Shown: positions 11,879-25,000 of the stretch, in pieces | How the letters are laid out: every line of letters begins with the position of its first letter | Numbering within the stretch: the first letter of the stretch is position 1 | Assembly (NCBI RefSeq): GCF_009870125.1 | Contig: NC_046679.1 | Location: 434,001 to 498,000, forward strand | DNA: 64,000 bases | From: Drosophila pseudoobscura | Taxonomy: Eukaryota > Arthropoda > Insecta > Diptera > Drosophilidae | Reading direction: 5' to 3' | Notes under the pieces: model-generated | Seen by the model: the letters and a program-made list of their open reading frames with translations, nothing else | Told to the model about the DNA's origin: nothing | The model's database searches: none | Position numbers and translations under genes: made by a program

Positions 11879-12560
11879 CCTGTGAAATTTTAATCGAATT
11901 GAAAGTAAAACCCCCTTGATATGACCCCCAACTGTGAAGGCATGTTTAAGGCAACTTGAACCGTAAATCTTGTCCCTCCTCTAAGCCCCTTCCCATCCTG
12001 ATCTGTCTTTTTCTATGTCCCATCTCAAACCTGTGAAATTTTAATCCAATTAAATATCAGCAGAATCTGTGTTCGATTTTCCCCAAAACCAAAACCAAAC
12101 CAATCTTCTTCCGTTCCCAATCCTGTGAAATTTTAATCGAATTGAAAGTAAAACCTCCTTGATATGACTCCCCGATCTGTGAGAATGTTTAGGCAGCCTA
12201 AACCCATAAAAAGATCAGCAAATACTGTGTTAGATTATCCCCTCTATACCCTACCGATCCTGTTCTATCTTCATCCCTTCTCGAACCTGTGAAATTTTAA
12301 TCGAATTGAAAGTAAAACCCCCCTTGATAAGACCCCCAACTGTGAAGGCATGTTTAGGGAAACTTAAACTTTAAATCTCATCCCTCCTCTTAGCCCCTTC
12401 CCATCCTGATCTATCCTTTCTATGTCCGTTCTCAATCCTGTGACATTTTAATCCAATTAAAAGCAAAACCCCCCTTTGATATGACCCCCTGTGAAAGAAT
12501 GTTTAGGCAGCCTAAACTCTAAAAAAAGATCAGCAGAAACTGTGTTAACCGATCCCGCCT
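11879..12560 (+). repeat. hdc: Five-copy higher-order direct repeat in hdc 3' UTR
   Basis: Units begin with CCTGTGAAATTTTAATC (or one to two changes) at 11879, 12030, 12122, 12286 and 12437, at spacings of 151, 92, 164 and 151 nt. Copies 1 and 4 resemble each other after the head (GTGAAGGCATGTTTA type, then a CCCTCCTC and AGCCCCTTCCCATCCTG segment). Copies 3 and 5 share a different tail (AATGTTTAGGCAGCCTAAA, then AGATCAGCA and ACTGTGTTA). Copy 2 looks like an internally deleted member of the second type. No coding frame is shared by the units. Confidence 0.85.
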
Positions 12561-13861
12561 CCCCCATCCCCACATGTTCGATACGAACCCCTACCCATAA
12601 GGTTATTTTCCTAAGTTTCGTCAAATCATCTGTGAGATGAGTGTCGGGTCCTCCCAAAGGGTCCTCCACCGGCAGGATCACTGCTAAAAATGGGAGGGCC
12701 CAACACTCGATTGTGTTGCCATTCTTCACTGTGACTGGACTGTTCGACAGGAACGTAATTTTTATAAAAAATTCTAAAACTCCCACCCAAAAATGTGACT
12801 AGGCCAGGCCCAAAACAAACCCCCTTCTTCAGCCCCTGTGAAACCCTGTTGAAAACAAACATTTTGAGAAAATGTCTAAACCCCATCCAGTATCCCGAAA
12901 ATGCCTCCGCGAAAACAGCCAAACTGTGAGTCCCCCGCCCCGCTACAATCCCACAACTCTCTTTGTGAATATCCGTACGAAAGGTACAAATCGAACCCCC
13001 AAATCCAGTGTGATACGACTCGGATCTCGGTTAAAGATCCTGCTGTCTGTGAGGCTGCGTGACGTAGGCGTCGATCGTCAGTTAAGAGCTGATGGCCGCA
13101 CTCGGTTATCTGTGTTCGTCGATGCATTGCATGGAATTTTCCAAGAGAATTTAAAACCCCAATTTTGATAAACTGTGAATGCCCTTCCTCCCACCTTATC
13201 TAACCCACTATATCCTTATATTCCCATTCCCATTGGTGACTTTTGGTGGGGGTTTGCTTGAAATACAATCCCCTCTTGTGGGGGGCCAGGGCCGAGACGA
13301 CAGACCCCCTCGGTTCAGGAGTTGCATGTGCTGCCCCTTTTCGAACTCTGGAAATTATCGCCTCCCTTTGGGCATGGCATTTAGCATTGCCGCCATTTTA
13401 CATACCAAATAATACAATTTATATAATCTCCAGCAATTTTCCATAACTCAAGAAGGGACAACTGAGTGATAGTACATTTTTGTTTATACGAAACCCTAAC
13501 GGGGACTCCTTCGTTGGGCATACTAATCTAGAATTACCGTTAAGTTGATAAGTACTCACCCTATACGCCCTATAAACCCTATACCTTATATACCCATACC
13601 TAATACCTAATACCTACACCTAATGCTCTAACTAAACCTAAATTGATAGAAACTAGCGACAAGCGAGACACACTTTTTGGCATTTACTTGAGAGGATTAT
13701 ATACAGTATATACGTACCATACGTTTGGCACACTTATATGTATATAATTTTCGACTAAATCTAAGGTTTTTAATCTAACATATAATACATGGAGAAGGAA
13801 GGGAAGTAACGAGAGGAGAGGAAAGCGACGACGTTATTAATAGGCACAAAGACCCCACAAA

Positions 13862-13882
13862 ACACACACACACACACACACA
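13862..13882 (+). repeat. (CA)n microsatellite
   Basis: Ten CA units in the hdc 3' UTR. Another long, interrupted AC block lies at about 20024-20099. Confidence 0.9.
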
Positions 13883-15398
13883 AAAAACATGACACAGTTA
13901 TACAGTTAGACAGTTAAAGAAACACCCTAACATTTGCATAGTTATATAGATATTTAATTGGAGTAACCTTTAGCCCTACACTACTACACATTATTTGGTA
14001 ATAAGTTCTTCGCAAGCCAAGGCCAAGGCCAGGGCCAGTCCGGCCTCGATCTGGTCAGGTCAGGTTAGGTCTGGGCAGGGCGGCAGCACCCCGCACCACC
14101 AACTACCACGTAAGTCAGCCCGTGTTTTAGTTTGATTCTATGTTTGTTTTAGTTAAATGTGCAAGATGGAAAGAAAGAAAGCTCGCTGGAGAGCAATCGA
14201 GCCACAACAAAACTTATGCCCACCTCAGCCACCAGGAAAAATGAGAAAACAAAGAGAGAACACACACACACCCACTAAACAGAGAGTATGATAGTCAGAC
14301 TTCCAAGGCACCTTGCTCTACTCTACTCTACCTAACAGAAATAGCAGTAAATCATAACTAACTCTAGTAGCTCCTAAAGTAATCACTAAATAATAGTAGA
14401 CGACGGCAGGTAGGCAGGCAGCCAAGCAGACAGGCGGAGTAAGTCTATAAAATGGTAAGAGAGAGAATAAACACACATTAAAATGTAATTTATATTACCT
14501 CCTTAGCAAAAATCAATAACAAATAACGAATAACAAATAACATAAAAATATAAAATGTTTTCTAAATGCATATTAAACAATTATAAAAGAACACACAGGA
14601 AAAACAAAATATATACACCTAAAACAAATAATCAATTCTATAAACAATTAAATGCAGTTTTTGTTTAGTTTTTAATTTGTACTCAAGAAAATTCTTCAAA
14701 ACGCCCACCCCACCCAAAACCATTTATTTTCTTGTGTTAAACGAACGGGATACTTGCGCGTTTTCCAACACTAACTTTTGTGAATTGCATCTTTGATGAT
14801 CTTCTGTATCCGATCGCAGAAAAATGTTTAAACTTTGACCGAAATTCTTAAAAACCAATTCTTGAAAGCTCCCTCAGAGCTCTCGCAGATCATCTGATGA
14901 CGCAATGTACAAATTGGTAAAAGTTTAGGCACTTTCCACCGCAATCCAAGGCAATAGTGAAGCACCGAAGCAAATGTATCCACACACCATCCCATCCCAT
15001 CCCATCCTATCCCAACTCCATCAGCCAATCCCACATCCTAGTGTATCCCCGAACCATCCAAATTTATAGTTTGATTTTCTAGCTCCCCCCACAAATGTAA
15101 TTTTTTGTTTAATTATATATACACTTAGCACACTTTTGTTTATGCATAATTCGTAATGTGTAATATACATATATATATACTTTGTACCTTTTTATGTTAT
15201 ACACGATCCGAAGAAGGAATCCATCCCTCGCCCAGTGTTGTATCCCCCACCCCATCCCCTTGCTCCTCCTCACCTACCACACATTTGGCAATTCATCTCT
15301 TGAATGTCTACTTTTAATGTAATTTAGTTCAATATTTTAGTTGATTTTTATTATGATTATTTGAACATTTCATTCATTTCTACATGGATGGAAACCTA

Positions 15399-15428
15399 AA
15401 TAAATTTAATTATACATATTTCAATAAA
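15399..15428 (+). terminator. hdc: Candidate internal poly(A) signals of hdc
   Basis: Two AATAAA hexamers (15399-15404 and 15423-15428) sit in AT-rich sequence, the second running into an A15 tract. This may be a mid-length 3' end; the A tract could also cause internal oligo-dT priming and so fake 3' ends. Confidence 0.35.
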
Positions 15429-15872
15429 AAAAAAAAAAAACAAAAAACAAAAAAAAACATGAAAATTATACTTCCTTCTGCTATTATTATTATTACTACA
15501 ATTAATATTGAATTTTTGTTGAATTTTCAAATGATTAAATGAAATATTTTTAATAAGTTTCGTTCGTTTCATTTTGATTTGATTTGATTTTTGGTTGCAA
15601 CTGCACTGATGATAAACCTACAAACATAATCGTACATACATATGTACATCTATATGGATATTACGAATGCCGTCTTGCAGGAGTACAGTGAGGAGAAGTC
15701 GACTCAAAAACCTTTACCGAAATGTATTGCTTAGCATTAGGCAGGAAACCTTGAGGATGGAGCGGTCCCGATCTGATCCAATCTGATCCGATCCGATCCG
15801 CCAGTTTCCTCTCCGATTGCGATTTAGTTTGGCAGCTACCTCAGTTAGTCACATCTATAGACACAACCACCA

Positions 15873-15897
15873 CCTAACCTAACCTAACCTAACCTAA
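15873..15897 (+). repeat. (CCTAA)5 tandem repeat
   Basis: Five perfect CCTAA units in the hdc 3' UTR. Confidence 0.9.
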
Positions 15898-18711
15898 CCA
15901 CTAACTTATATATTTAGTACGTAACATACGTACGACGTAGGAACATGTTAATCGCAGCTTAAACGATATAGCTTAGAGCCCGGTTGCATTGCCCCACCAG
16001 TATGCAGTATGCAACAGTTTTGTCCCACTCCCCTCCAGTCTACAGTCTCCACTTCCCAGTCCTGGATTTGGTCTCGTTTTCCGTTGTTCTTTAGCAAACT
16101 TGCTTACTGAGTTACCTGTGCCCCCTGTATCCCAAAATAGAAACCCTATCCCCATCTAATCCAATGCACTAAATCAATTTCTTAGTTGAATTTTGAGTTG
16201 AAAGCGCAGAAGAGGAAAGAAAGTCAAATGTTGTAGTCGAATTTTTGTTCACGTTTGTTCTCGTTAAGTTGAAGATTTCATGCCAAAGTACAAAACCTTA
16301 AATCAATTCTTCGTAATTCCTAATTGTCGATGTCTTTGAGTTACCTGAGCATTGATCGTGAGAGACCCTGCCCTTCTACCCCTCTACCATTGTACCACTC
16401 TAACCCATCCCAAATCCAAATCCTTTCGTTTTCCCTGATTTAGTTTGTTTGAGGCTTTACCCCTTAATTGTATAGGCTTAATCCTAATCCCAATGGGCTG
16501 CACTTGTTTAGCATTTAAGTCTTATGTATGTACATCCGCTTGATTGACAGCGGGTCGAGAAGATACATACAATCGAACCCAATTTATTTAAGTTTGGCAC
16601 TTGCACTTCGTAGGCGCCACAGGTTTTGCTAGAAACGAATTTGGTTTACATTTTGAGCATATTACATTGCATTGGTATTGTATTGATATTGTATTGGAAT
16701 TATCCTTAGAGTATGTAGCATAAGCAGGTAGCGAGCAGAACCGATATGGAACACGCAAAAACCGCTGGTTAAGTGGACCAACAGTCGGTTGATCGGGCCA
16801 TCATCGGAGCAAGGCTAGCCCATGATACGAGTACCATATAATTAGCATAGGCTTCACGGCGGCAACAAACTGCGGAAGCAAACTGGAGTGTTGAGCAAGC
16901 AATACGAGCGAAGGCCCCACACAGGCATCCCCCAGCCGCGGAAGCCCGAACTCGCCCCATTCCCCATATTCCTCAGTCCCTCTCTAAAGAGTTATGTATT
17001 TGATTTAGCAGTTAGAAGGATAACTTATGGTAGCATTAGGCTACCTCGTACCGTACGCGTGCCGTACACGTACACGTACATGAACTTATATCTTATTTGA
17101 AGTGCACTCGTGCTGTCGAAGTATGAATTGTCGAACAATCGTTGCCATTTATTTCGCTATAAGTCCCTAAGTCTACGAGTCAGTCTCAAGTCCAAGTCGT
17201 GTATATGTGTTGTACTTAGGTTTTAACAGTGCCCGTTCGTTTTAACCCTCGATGTTGTGTTTTGTTCTCTGTAGGATCATATATTACGTAGTCTAGCATC
17301 TAGCGATAGCGTAGTCTTAAGTTACACAACGATAGCAATAGCGATAGGAATAACTGTAGGACTGATGGCCCACAAGACAGCAAAACTATACTGATCCTGT
17401 GCGTGTGTGTGTCGATAAAGAATTGTGATGTGCAATCCGAATCGAAATCGAAATTGAAATCGAAATCGAGTATCCAGAGATGCATTGCCAAAGACTGACT
17501 GACTGAAATCTGAAGTATAATCTCCATAACGTATAGAATGCCAACTGTCTGTCCTCCACTCCACGATAGAGAGCGAGAGACAGTTGGTGTTGTGATCTGT
17601 AATAGGAGTAAACGAAAGGAAAACGAAGTAATAAGTACTATATAGAACATCCAAGCAATTCAGGTATTTGAACTAATCAAGAATTCAAGGACTTCCAGCA
17701 AAAAAAGAGACTAACTACGAAGCAACAAAAGCAAACAAAACATTCTACCTCATTGTTGAAACGTTTGTAGCGCGGAGTGTGGCTCTTTAGCACCCGATAA
17801 TACCTCAGATGCAAAACAAAAAAAAAACATAAATCGATAGCGAAAGAGAAAGGAATGATAATATAGAAGAGGAAAGGAGAGAACAAGGAACTTTCAGTGT
17901 AAATTTGAATACGTATTTTTAATTATTGTACAGCATTCAAATGGGCAATCACTTCATGTCACGTCATGTCATGTCAGTCATCAGTAATCAGTTATCAGTC
18001 ATCAAACATCAGACCAACACACACACACAACTCTCACACACACACACACTGCCACAGTCTGAGGACCCTAGCATACTTATCATCGCATTCCATACTAGAC
18101 TTAAGTCACGCGTAAGAGAAAACACCAAACAAACATTGATATAGATTCGAATCGAGTGAACCCGTTCCCACACTCATTTGCACTCATTTAGGCTAAGCGA
18201 AAAACTCGATTCAAACGAACCCTCCTCCCAAAAGACAGCCACAAAAGTAGTTGATAAGAAGAATTGGCATTACACTTAGGTTGACATCAGGAAACAATCA
18301 TTTTGCATAAGAAAACACAGATAAGCACTTTCGTTTGCGTTTTGGATCCACTGTCCACACTTGATTTCCTTGAAAAGAGCTCCCCGACATGTGATATTTA
18401 ATTGGTAATTGCTAAAATTAAAATTGAATTTGAAATTGAAATTGATGGAGAAGCAGAGCAAAGCAAAGGAAGACTCGACATCTGTGAGCATTGGCTTAGC
18501 ACTTAAGTTCGAAAGAGAATTAAGAGATTATATATTGTACGTGTATTTTAGATTCGGATAGGGATTCGGATTCAGAAACACCAACTGTGACAGCATGAGA
18601 AATGAATTTGAATTTGAAATTGAAATGATCTGAAATCAAAGAATGAAATGATATGTGGTATATTTTTGGCTTGAAATTTGTAAAATTTGCATAGGAATCG
18701 TATCGCATCGC

Positions 18712-18730
18712 ATCGATCGATCGATCGATC
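18712..18730 (+). repeat. (ATCG)n microsatellite
   Basis: Self-complementary ATCG tetranucleotide run in the hdc 3' UTR. Confidence 0.85.
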
Positions 18731-21700
18731 TATTTTGGATATTGTACTGCGGTAAGCTTAATCTAGGTTTAGTTCACAACCACACTGTAACCGAGTCTGC
18801 ATCACAGCTGCTAAGAAACAATCATGCACTAAGAAAACTCATAACTGTGACAAAATTTACACAACCCAGCATTCGAGAAGATTCAAGAAGATTTCCCTAA
18901 GCTTAACCCTTTTACCTTTAACCCTAACTAAGTTGCTCGCAGAGCAGATCAAAATTAACAAACCAGAATCAACTTTGTGGCTGCTTCGAGGTAAACCAAG
19001 CTAATCATTCGCTAACTAGATCGCTTCGGGTCCCCTAAGGACCCCCCGGCGTACGTATGTACATGTAAGTAGATCTGTAAGCTCTAGGCTAAGCACGCTT
19101 CCCAACAATCCCCCCTCTTCGGCATTCGACAGAGGGGGCGTCATATGATATACTCACTCTCTCTAACACACACCACACACCACACACACACACACGAATA
19201 CAAATTAATGGAATAATTACCTCAGATTAGAATTTTTCTAGTTTAATTCTTACAAATATACATATACTAAATGTTAAATGAAGAAAAAAAACCCGAACTA
19301 ACGAAAATATTATAAAGATCATTTATACACTCCACAAAAAAAAAACACAAAAAACGAAAAATACAAAAAAAGGACGAGCATTTTTTAATGGCGAGTTATG
19401 AGAAATTTTAATAGTAAAATTCAAGAGCAATTTATTATACAAAAGCAACAAATACCAAGTAATACCTAAATAAATACATACATACATCAAAATGCATGCA
19501 ATCTCAACAAAAACTAAAATTGAAATATGAAAACAAAGTCAAGTAAAGCAAAACTTTTAACGTTCCCCAACAAAAATATGATACGATATCTGGGAATAGA
19601 GTACTGCCCCGAAAATATATGTATGTATACATACATATACATATATACACATATAGACCAAGAAACGCTGCCAAATATCAAAGCTGCCACTCCCACAAAA
19701 AGCCCTACGAACTCCTGGAATCGAACCCAAGCTCAGATCCAAAAGCAGAAAGAGGAGTACTATACGTATGTACATGAGTACATATTTATGTATAGTATAT
19801 TGTATATGTATACATCTATGTGTATCTTTTAAACGTATTATTGCATTATTACACACTACGAGTATCGTATATCGTATATCGTGTATCGAGTATCGAATAT
19901 CTATTATATATGGCATATATTGTATATGAAGTTTTCATTGTACTATTTAATACTCTATTTGAGAAGCGTCGTCATTATTGAACCTTGTATGTTTCGTTAT
20001 AAGTATTTCATAGACCCTCACACCAACACACACACACACTCACTCACAGTGACACACTCATACTCATACTCACACCGACACACACACACACACACCCATA
20101 CACACGTTTAACAAAAAGAACCGTGTCTCCCATATCCTGTAGGGAGGACTCGATGAATGGTTTTGGGGATCCAGAGGAGGGTCCAGGGTATGGTCGCGCC
20201 TACTCACATAGAAGAATTTCTGCTGCTCAGGTAAAGGCGTGGACCCTGCCCTGCCCCTACCCGCGGATCCCCCATCCCTCGGCCAGGACCACAGGCAGGA
20301 TGCGGGGGCACGGGCACTGGCACAGTCGTGCCGTGGACTTTGTGTTTAATTTTTCTTTTGTTTAGTTAAACTAGTATTCTGTCTCTTTCTCACTCACTGC
20401 ACGGAAACGGAAGTTAGATGGCGAAAGAATATAGAAGAGAGTGGAGTAAAAGAGAAGAGAAGAAAGTGCGGAAAGCGGAAGCGGAAGGGCAGCCATAGTG
20501 GAATTTTGTTTAAGTTTTTGTTTCGTTTCTATTATTGAAAAGGAAATTTATGCAAATAATAAGATAATAATATTAAACAAAGTACACTCTACCTTATTTA
20601 GATGCAATGAAACTTTAATTCCTTGAATTAGTCAAATTTGATTTTGGACCTGAACAAAAACAAAATACAAAAAAAACACAAAAACATTATAAACCTAACA
20701 AAACAAAACAAAACAAAAAAAAAAGAAACCATTACATATAAAACGACAAGTAACCAAAAATAAGTAAAATACTTGCTAAATAGACAAATGTGAACTGCAC
20801 TGGACGGGGCCTGGACAGGACCCAAAAAGAGGCCAGGGAAAAAGACAGATACATCCTACCTTCTGGCCCCGTCTTGTGCGGCACTCCTCCATTTTGGGTT
20901 TTGCGTTGAAAGTAATTACGAATAATATTTATGGTATTTCCTACTAAGCGAAAAAGAACATCCTTTGATTTCCTTGTTAAAACTAAAGCAAATATACAAA
21001 AGAGAGAGCGATAGAGAAAACGATTGAGAGCGAAGAGAAATTACAAAGCAACATTGAAAGATACAAAAACATGAACCTCAGCACTCCTGCATCCTACACT
21101 TATGTAACAAAGCAAGACAAAGACAAAGACAAAGCGAAAGAGAAGAAAGAGACGAAGAGAGAACCCTATGCAAACCCTAGCGAATCAAATGGAGAAGCAG
21201 CGAGAGCAAAAGAGATAGCAGCAGTATGCATTATGCAGTAGCAGTAAGCGCCCCTCCCCCCTTTTCGAAAGTACAAATTGTTTTTATATTGTGAGAGGAT
21301 CTTTTAACGAAAAAAAGGAAGCTGTTCGATCTATAGTTTCCACCCGACTTTGCTTCAGAGGAAAAACCCCAAATGCCCAAAAACATATATGAGAATGCAA
21401 CTCTGTAGAAGCTTCGTATATCGAATATCGAATTCCGCTACAAGATACAATAACCCCTGCCACAGCGTCTCTCTAAGCTAAAAAACAAACACATACACAC
21501 ACTTGAACACTCATCATCCACTCTCATCATTTACACCAATCATTCACACTAATCATTGGCATTGAATCAGTGAATCACAAATTCATCAACAAAAAAAAAA
21601 ACATATAATACAAAAAAAGAAGAGAATATTCTATACACACACATATAAAAACAAAAAAACAAAAAACAAAACAAAAAACAAAAAAATATATCGTATCCCC

Positions 21701-21985
21701 CTTTAGCACTTAACACATTCATACATACATACTCGTAAATCATCCATGATATGCGTACTTGTCTCTATTAAAAATACACACTAATAATACTACCTATACA
21801 AATAATATATGGAATATGTAACATTTACTATGTACTACCTTACGAATCGATTAAACTTCTAAATCTATACATATATCTACGAGTAAATATATATATATAC
21901 GAGTATATTTTGTATAAGCGGTCAAGCTGGATGCGAGCAGACCGAGCAGACAGACTCTCGAAGAACAGAACACAAAGAATCTTTC

Positions 21986-21991
21986 AATAAA
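21986..21991 (+). terminator. hdc: Candidate distal poly(A) signal of hdc
   Basis: The AATAAA at 21986-21991 is followed within 25 nt by a TTGTCGC/TTATAACC segment, at the point where the A-rich UTR-like composition stops. Confidence 0.5.
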
Positions 21992-22015
21992 GTGCGACCA
22001 TTGTCGCTTATAACC

Positions 22016-25000
22016 ATCAAGAACCTAATCCGAACTACTTTCAATGTGTTGTGGGATTGTGGGATTGTGTGGCCCTTTCAGAGAAAGGGGTGAACTACAG
22101 TTGATGGATGCCATTCGATAAGCAGGCCCGTGGGGCCTGAATCACTCACTGCCAATTGGCTGTTGGCCCCTCAGGGGATGGCATTGGATGGGATGGAATG
22201 GGATGGGATGGGTTCGAGTTGATTTCCTTATCCGATAATCGCGGCTCAAGTCAGGCCAGAGGTGCCAGCTGCGGCCGTTCAATTAGCGTCTCTCAAGAAG
22301 CTCCCAAGCACCTGACTGGCTTTCTAATTAACTTTTACCCCTCATAGAAGGAGTGGCTGTGCTGGAAACCACAGCTGTGTCCCACCACGAGGACAGCTAA
22401 CAATATGGAATCCAATTTCACAACAAAATTGCACTTGAAAGGACTCCCACCGCCAGCGAAGCCACGGCGACTGCACAATGTACAAATTCAATTGCAACTA
22501 ATGCACTTCATGGGAACTCCTCCATGACACCGACCCCACCCCATATCAGACCCCCACTCCCATCCCATCCTTTGGTCCCACTTGACTGCAGACGTGTCTG
22601 CGTGTGAAGTTTAAGCTGTTTGGCCGCAGGAGCGAACGGCGGAAGGCGGCTGGCGGCAGGGGAAAGGCGTCAAAGAAACCAGGATGCCGAAGGTTGTGTG
22701 CCCAGCCAGTCAAGGAGCGGAAATCAAACAAGACGCGAGGATTGCTCGCTTCTTAGCCGAGAGACCATAGAGATGAGCTCGTGCTAAAAGAACTTCGCAC
22801 GAGATTAACGAATATAACCACGGAATGATTGGTCCGGCTCTTCACACATTTTCCAATTAAATTGAAAAGAAGACTGTCTGTTTTGAGGTCCTAGTCATAC
22901 CTATTTATTTAGATTTGGAAAACTGTTTCAGGTATACTCGTAGTCCTTTTTCTCGACCCCAAAGGGTTCCTCGTGTCACGCTGCCAGCTGTGCGGCAGAG
23001 TGGGAGTCGAGTTCCACTTGCCTTTGCAGCTCTTGGCCGCAGCTGTGTCCTCGCTCCGGCTCCAGCTCGGAACGTGGAAAGCGGAACGTGGCTCGTCTGC
23101 AGTTGTCTGCGTGGCCGGCATGGCAAATATTTAACGCAAACAATGCGCTTAAATCAAAAGCAAGCCATGTCTGCGGCATAACTGTGCGACAGGCAGACAG
23201 ACAAGACCTCATCCCCATCCATGTGCACCATCTACCAGCGGGGGCAAACATGAAATCTATTTAACCTCACACGTCGAGGTTACTTCCTCCTGTCCTCATT
23301 TTCCTGCTGCCGATGCTGACGGTGCTCTTCAGTTCTAATGCCCCCTGTCCGGACGCAGGAGCTGCAAAGGAGCATGCAAATCAGCTTTTTATTTGACTGG
23401 CCTCCCGACTGGCGCTTTACAGTGCGGGACCTCGTCCCGGACCTTAACCTGCAGCTGAACCTGTGAATGGAGCGGGTCCTAAGCTGGGTCCATAAGTTCG
23501 CCACGGAATGACCCTCTGGGGAAATTCATAGTTGATACTTGTGGCCATTGAACTGTACGAAAGGAGAGTGGTACGGACCGGCAATAAACACAACAGAGGA
23601 AAGCAAAAGTGCCGCCCCGGACAGGACTTTATCCTTATCTCCGTCTCATGTCTCATGTCCCGGCAAAGTTTGTGGCCGAAACTTTCGCTGCCCTCTTGTG
23701 TCAATGAAAACGGTCACTTAAAAAATGTCACCCACCTCCGAAACCCCAAGATAAAACACAAGAAAGACAAAGAACTATGTCGAAAGTAATATGTCTGGGT
23801 ATGCATAATTAGAAAAGTTTGCCGCATGCCACATAAGTCATATTTGCCTGACCAGTCGGACTTGATACTGCGCCCGGGATTTATGGAAATACCAAAGAGT
23901 GGGGAGGCTGTTTTATACCATTCAAATTAAACACGACACAGCGTCGTTATCTTTATAAATCAAAGGGAATTACAGGCACCCCATCGCACACCCGTCCCCA
24001 CATGTGAATGCCACAGATTCTGGAAATTGTTGCAAACCCTTTCGGCAAACAACTCAGGCTCAAAGGATGCTTTCCCCACACACGGACATATTTTTAATGA
24101 TTTATTTCCAATTTAAGCAAGATTTCGTACTTAAGATCCTCTGCCTAATGGCCGCCCCCGGCCAAAATGCGAGGTCAGTGGTCACCCCGTCCACGCCCGG
24201 AATTTCCCGAGCGGCCAAGGGTGCAGACATCTCCTGAGCATCGCATCCCCCTCTCAGTTGTCCACTGGCAGTGTGCTAATATGCAAATCCAATTTATTGC
24301 ACTACCCGCTCCTGTTCCTGTGCCTCCCCTGCCCTAGCCACTGCCTCGATGTCCTGGCTGGGCGTGAGTTATACGAATCCTTTTTATCTCGGCTGTCGCC
24401 TGGCGTGCGTCGACCACATAAATCTTGTATAAGTTTCTCCTTGCCAGCCAGGGAGCCAAGGAACCAGGCAGGGAGCCAGGGAACCAGCCAAGGAGTCAAT
24501 ATGCTAAATCAGCAAAATCCCTGACTCGCCCCTCCTCCTCTCTACTTGGTTTAACATGGACCTCTGAGGACTGCAGGACGGACGGGACATGTTTGGACAG
24601 CTGCTAAGACATTTCAATAACGCTTTGAGCTGGAGCTGTAGCTGGAGTCGAGAGCCTGGAATGCCAGTGCGACAATGCCAATCCGTAGTCTTTCCTGGTC
24701 CTGCTCGATGTTTGTTGAATTTTAATCATTTGCGTGATACATCCCTAACTGGAGAACAACTTCATTGAGAGCGAGAGCGGGGAAAGTGAATGGGTAGCTG
24801 GCGAAAAATGGAAGTGCAAGGAGCAAAGGAAAGACAAAAATGTTCTAAAGCATAAATCTTCCCATCAATATTTCGCCTTTCTTTTCTTATAACGAAGGTG
24901 TTTAAGCTAGAGAAGATCTTTAGGAAATATACGATAAAAGGATTAGATAGATTCACTTAACTTATCTTCATACCAAAAGTAGGAAAAATATTGGTTTATA

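Larger units (their letters stand above)
10280..22015 (+). other. hdc: Very long candidate hdc 3' UTR
   Basis: After the hdc stop the sequence changes to A-rich and T-rich DNA with many poly(A) and CAAAA tracts, few long frames and no coding exon on either strand. AATAAA signals occur at 10973, 14466, 15399, 15423 and 21986. At about 22,010 the composition reverts to ordinary intergenic DNA. As I recall, hdc is among the fly genes with reported neural-specific 3' UTR extension, so the natural reading is nested 3' UTRs of up to about 11.7 kb. The transcribed extent is inference; only composition and signals are seen. Confidence 0.6.

Noticed and set aside
11879-12560. snoRNA cluster suggested by repeated TGATATGA-like words
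   Set aside because: No box C/D or H/ACA arrangement with terminal stems is present in the units.
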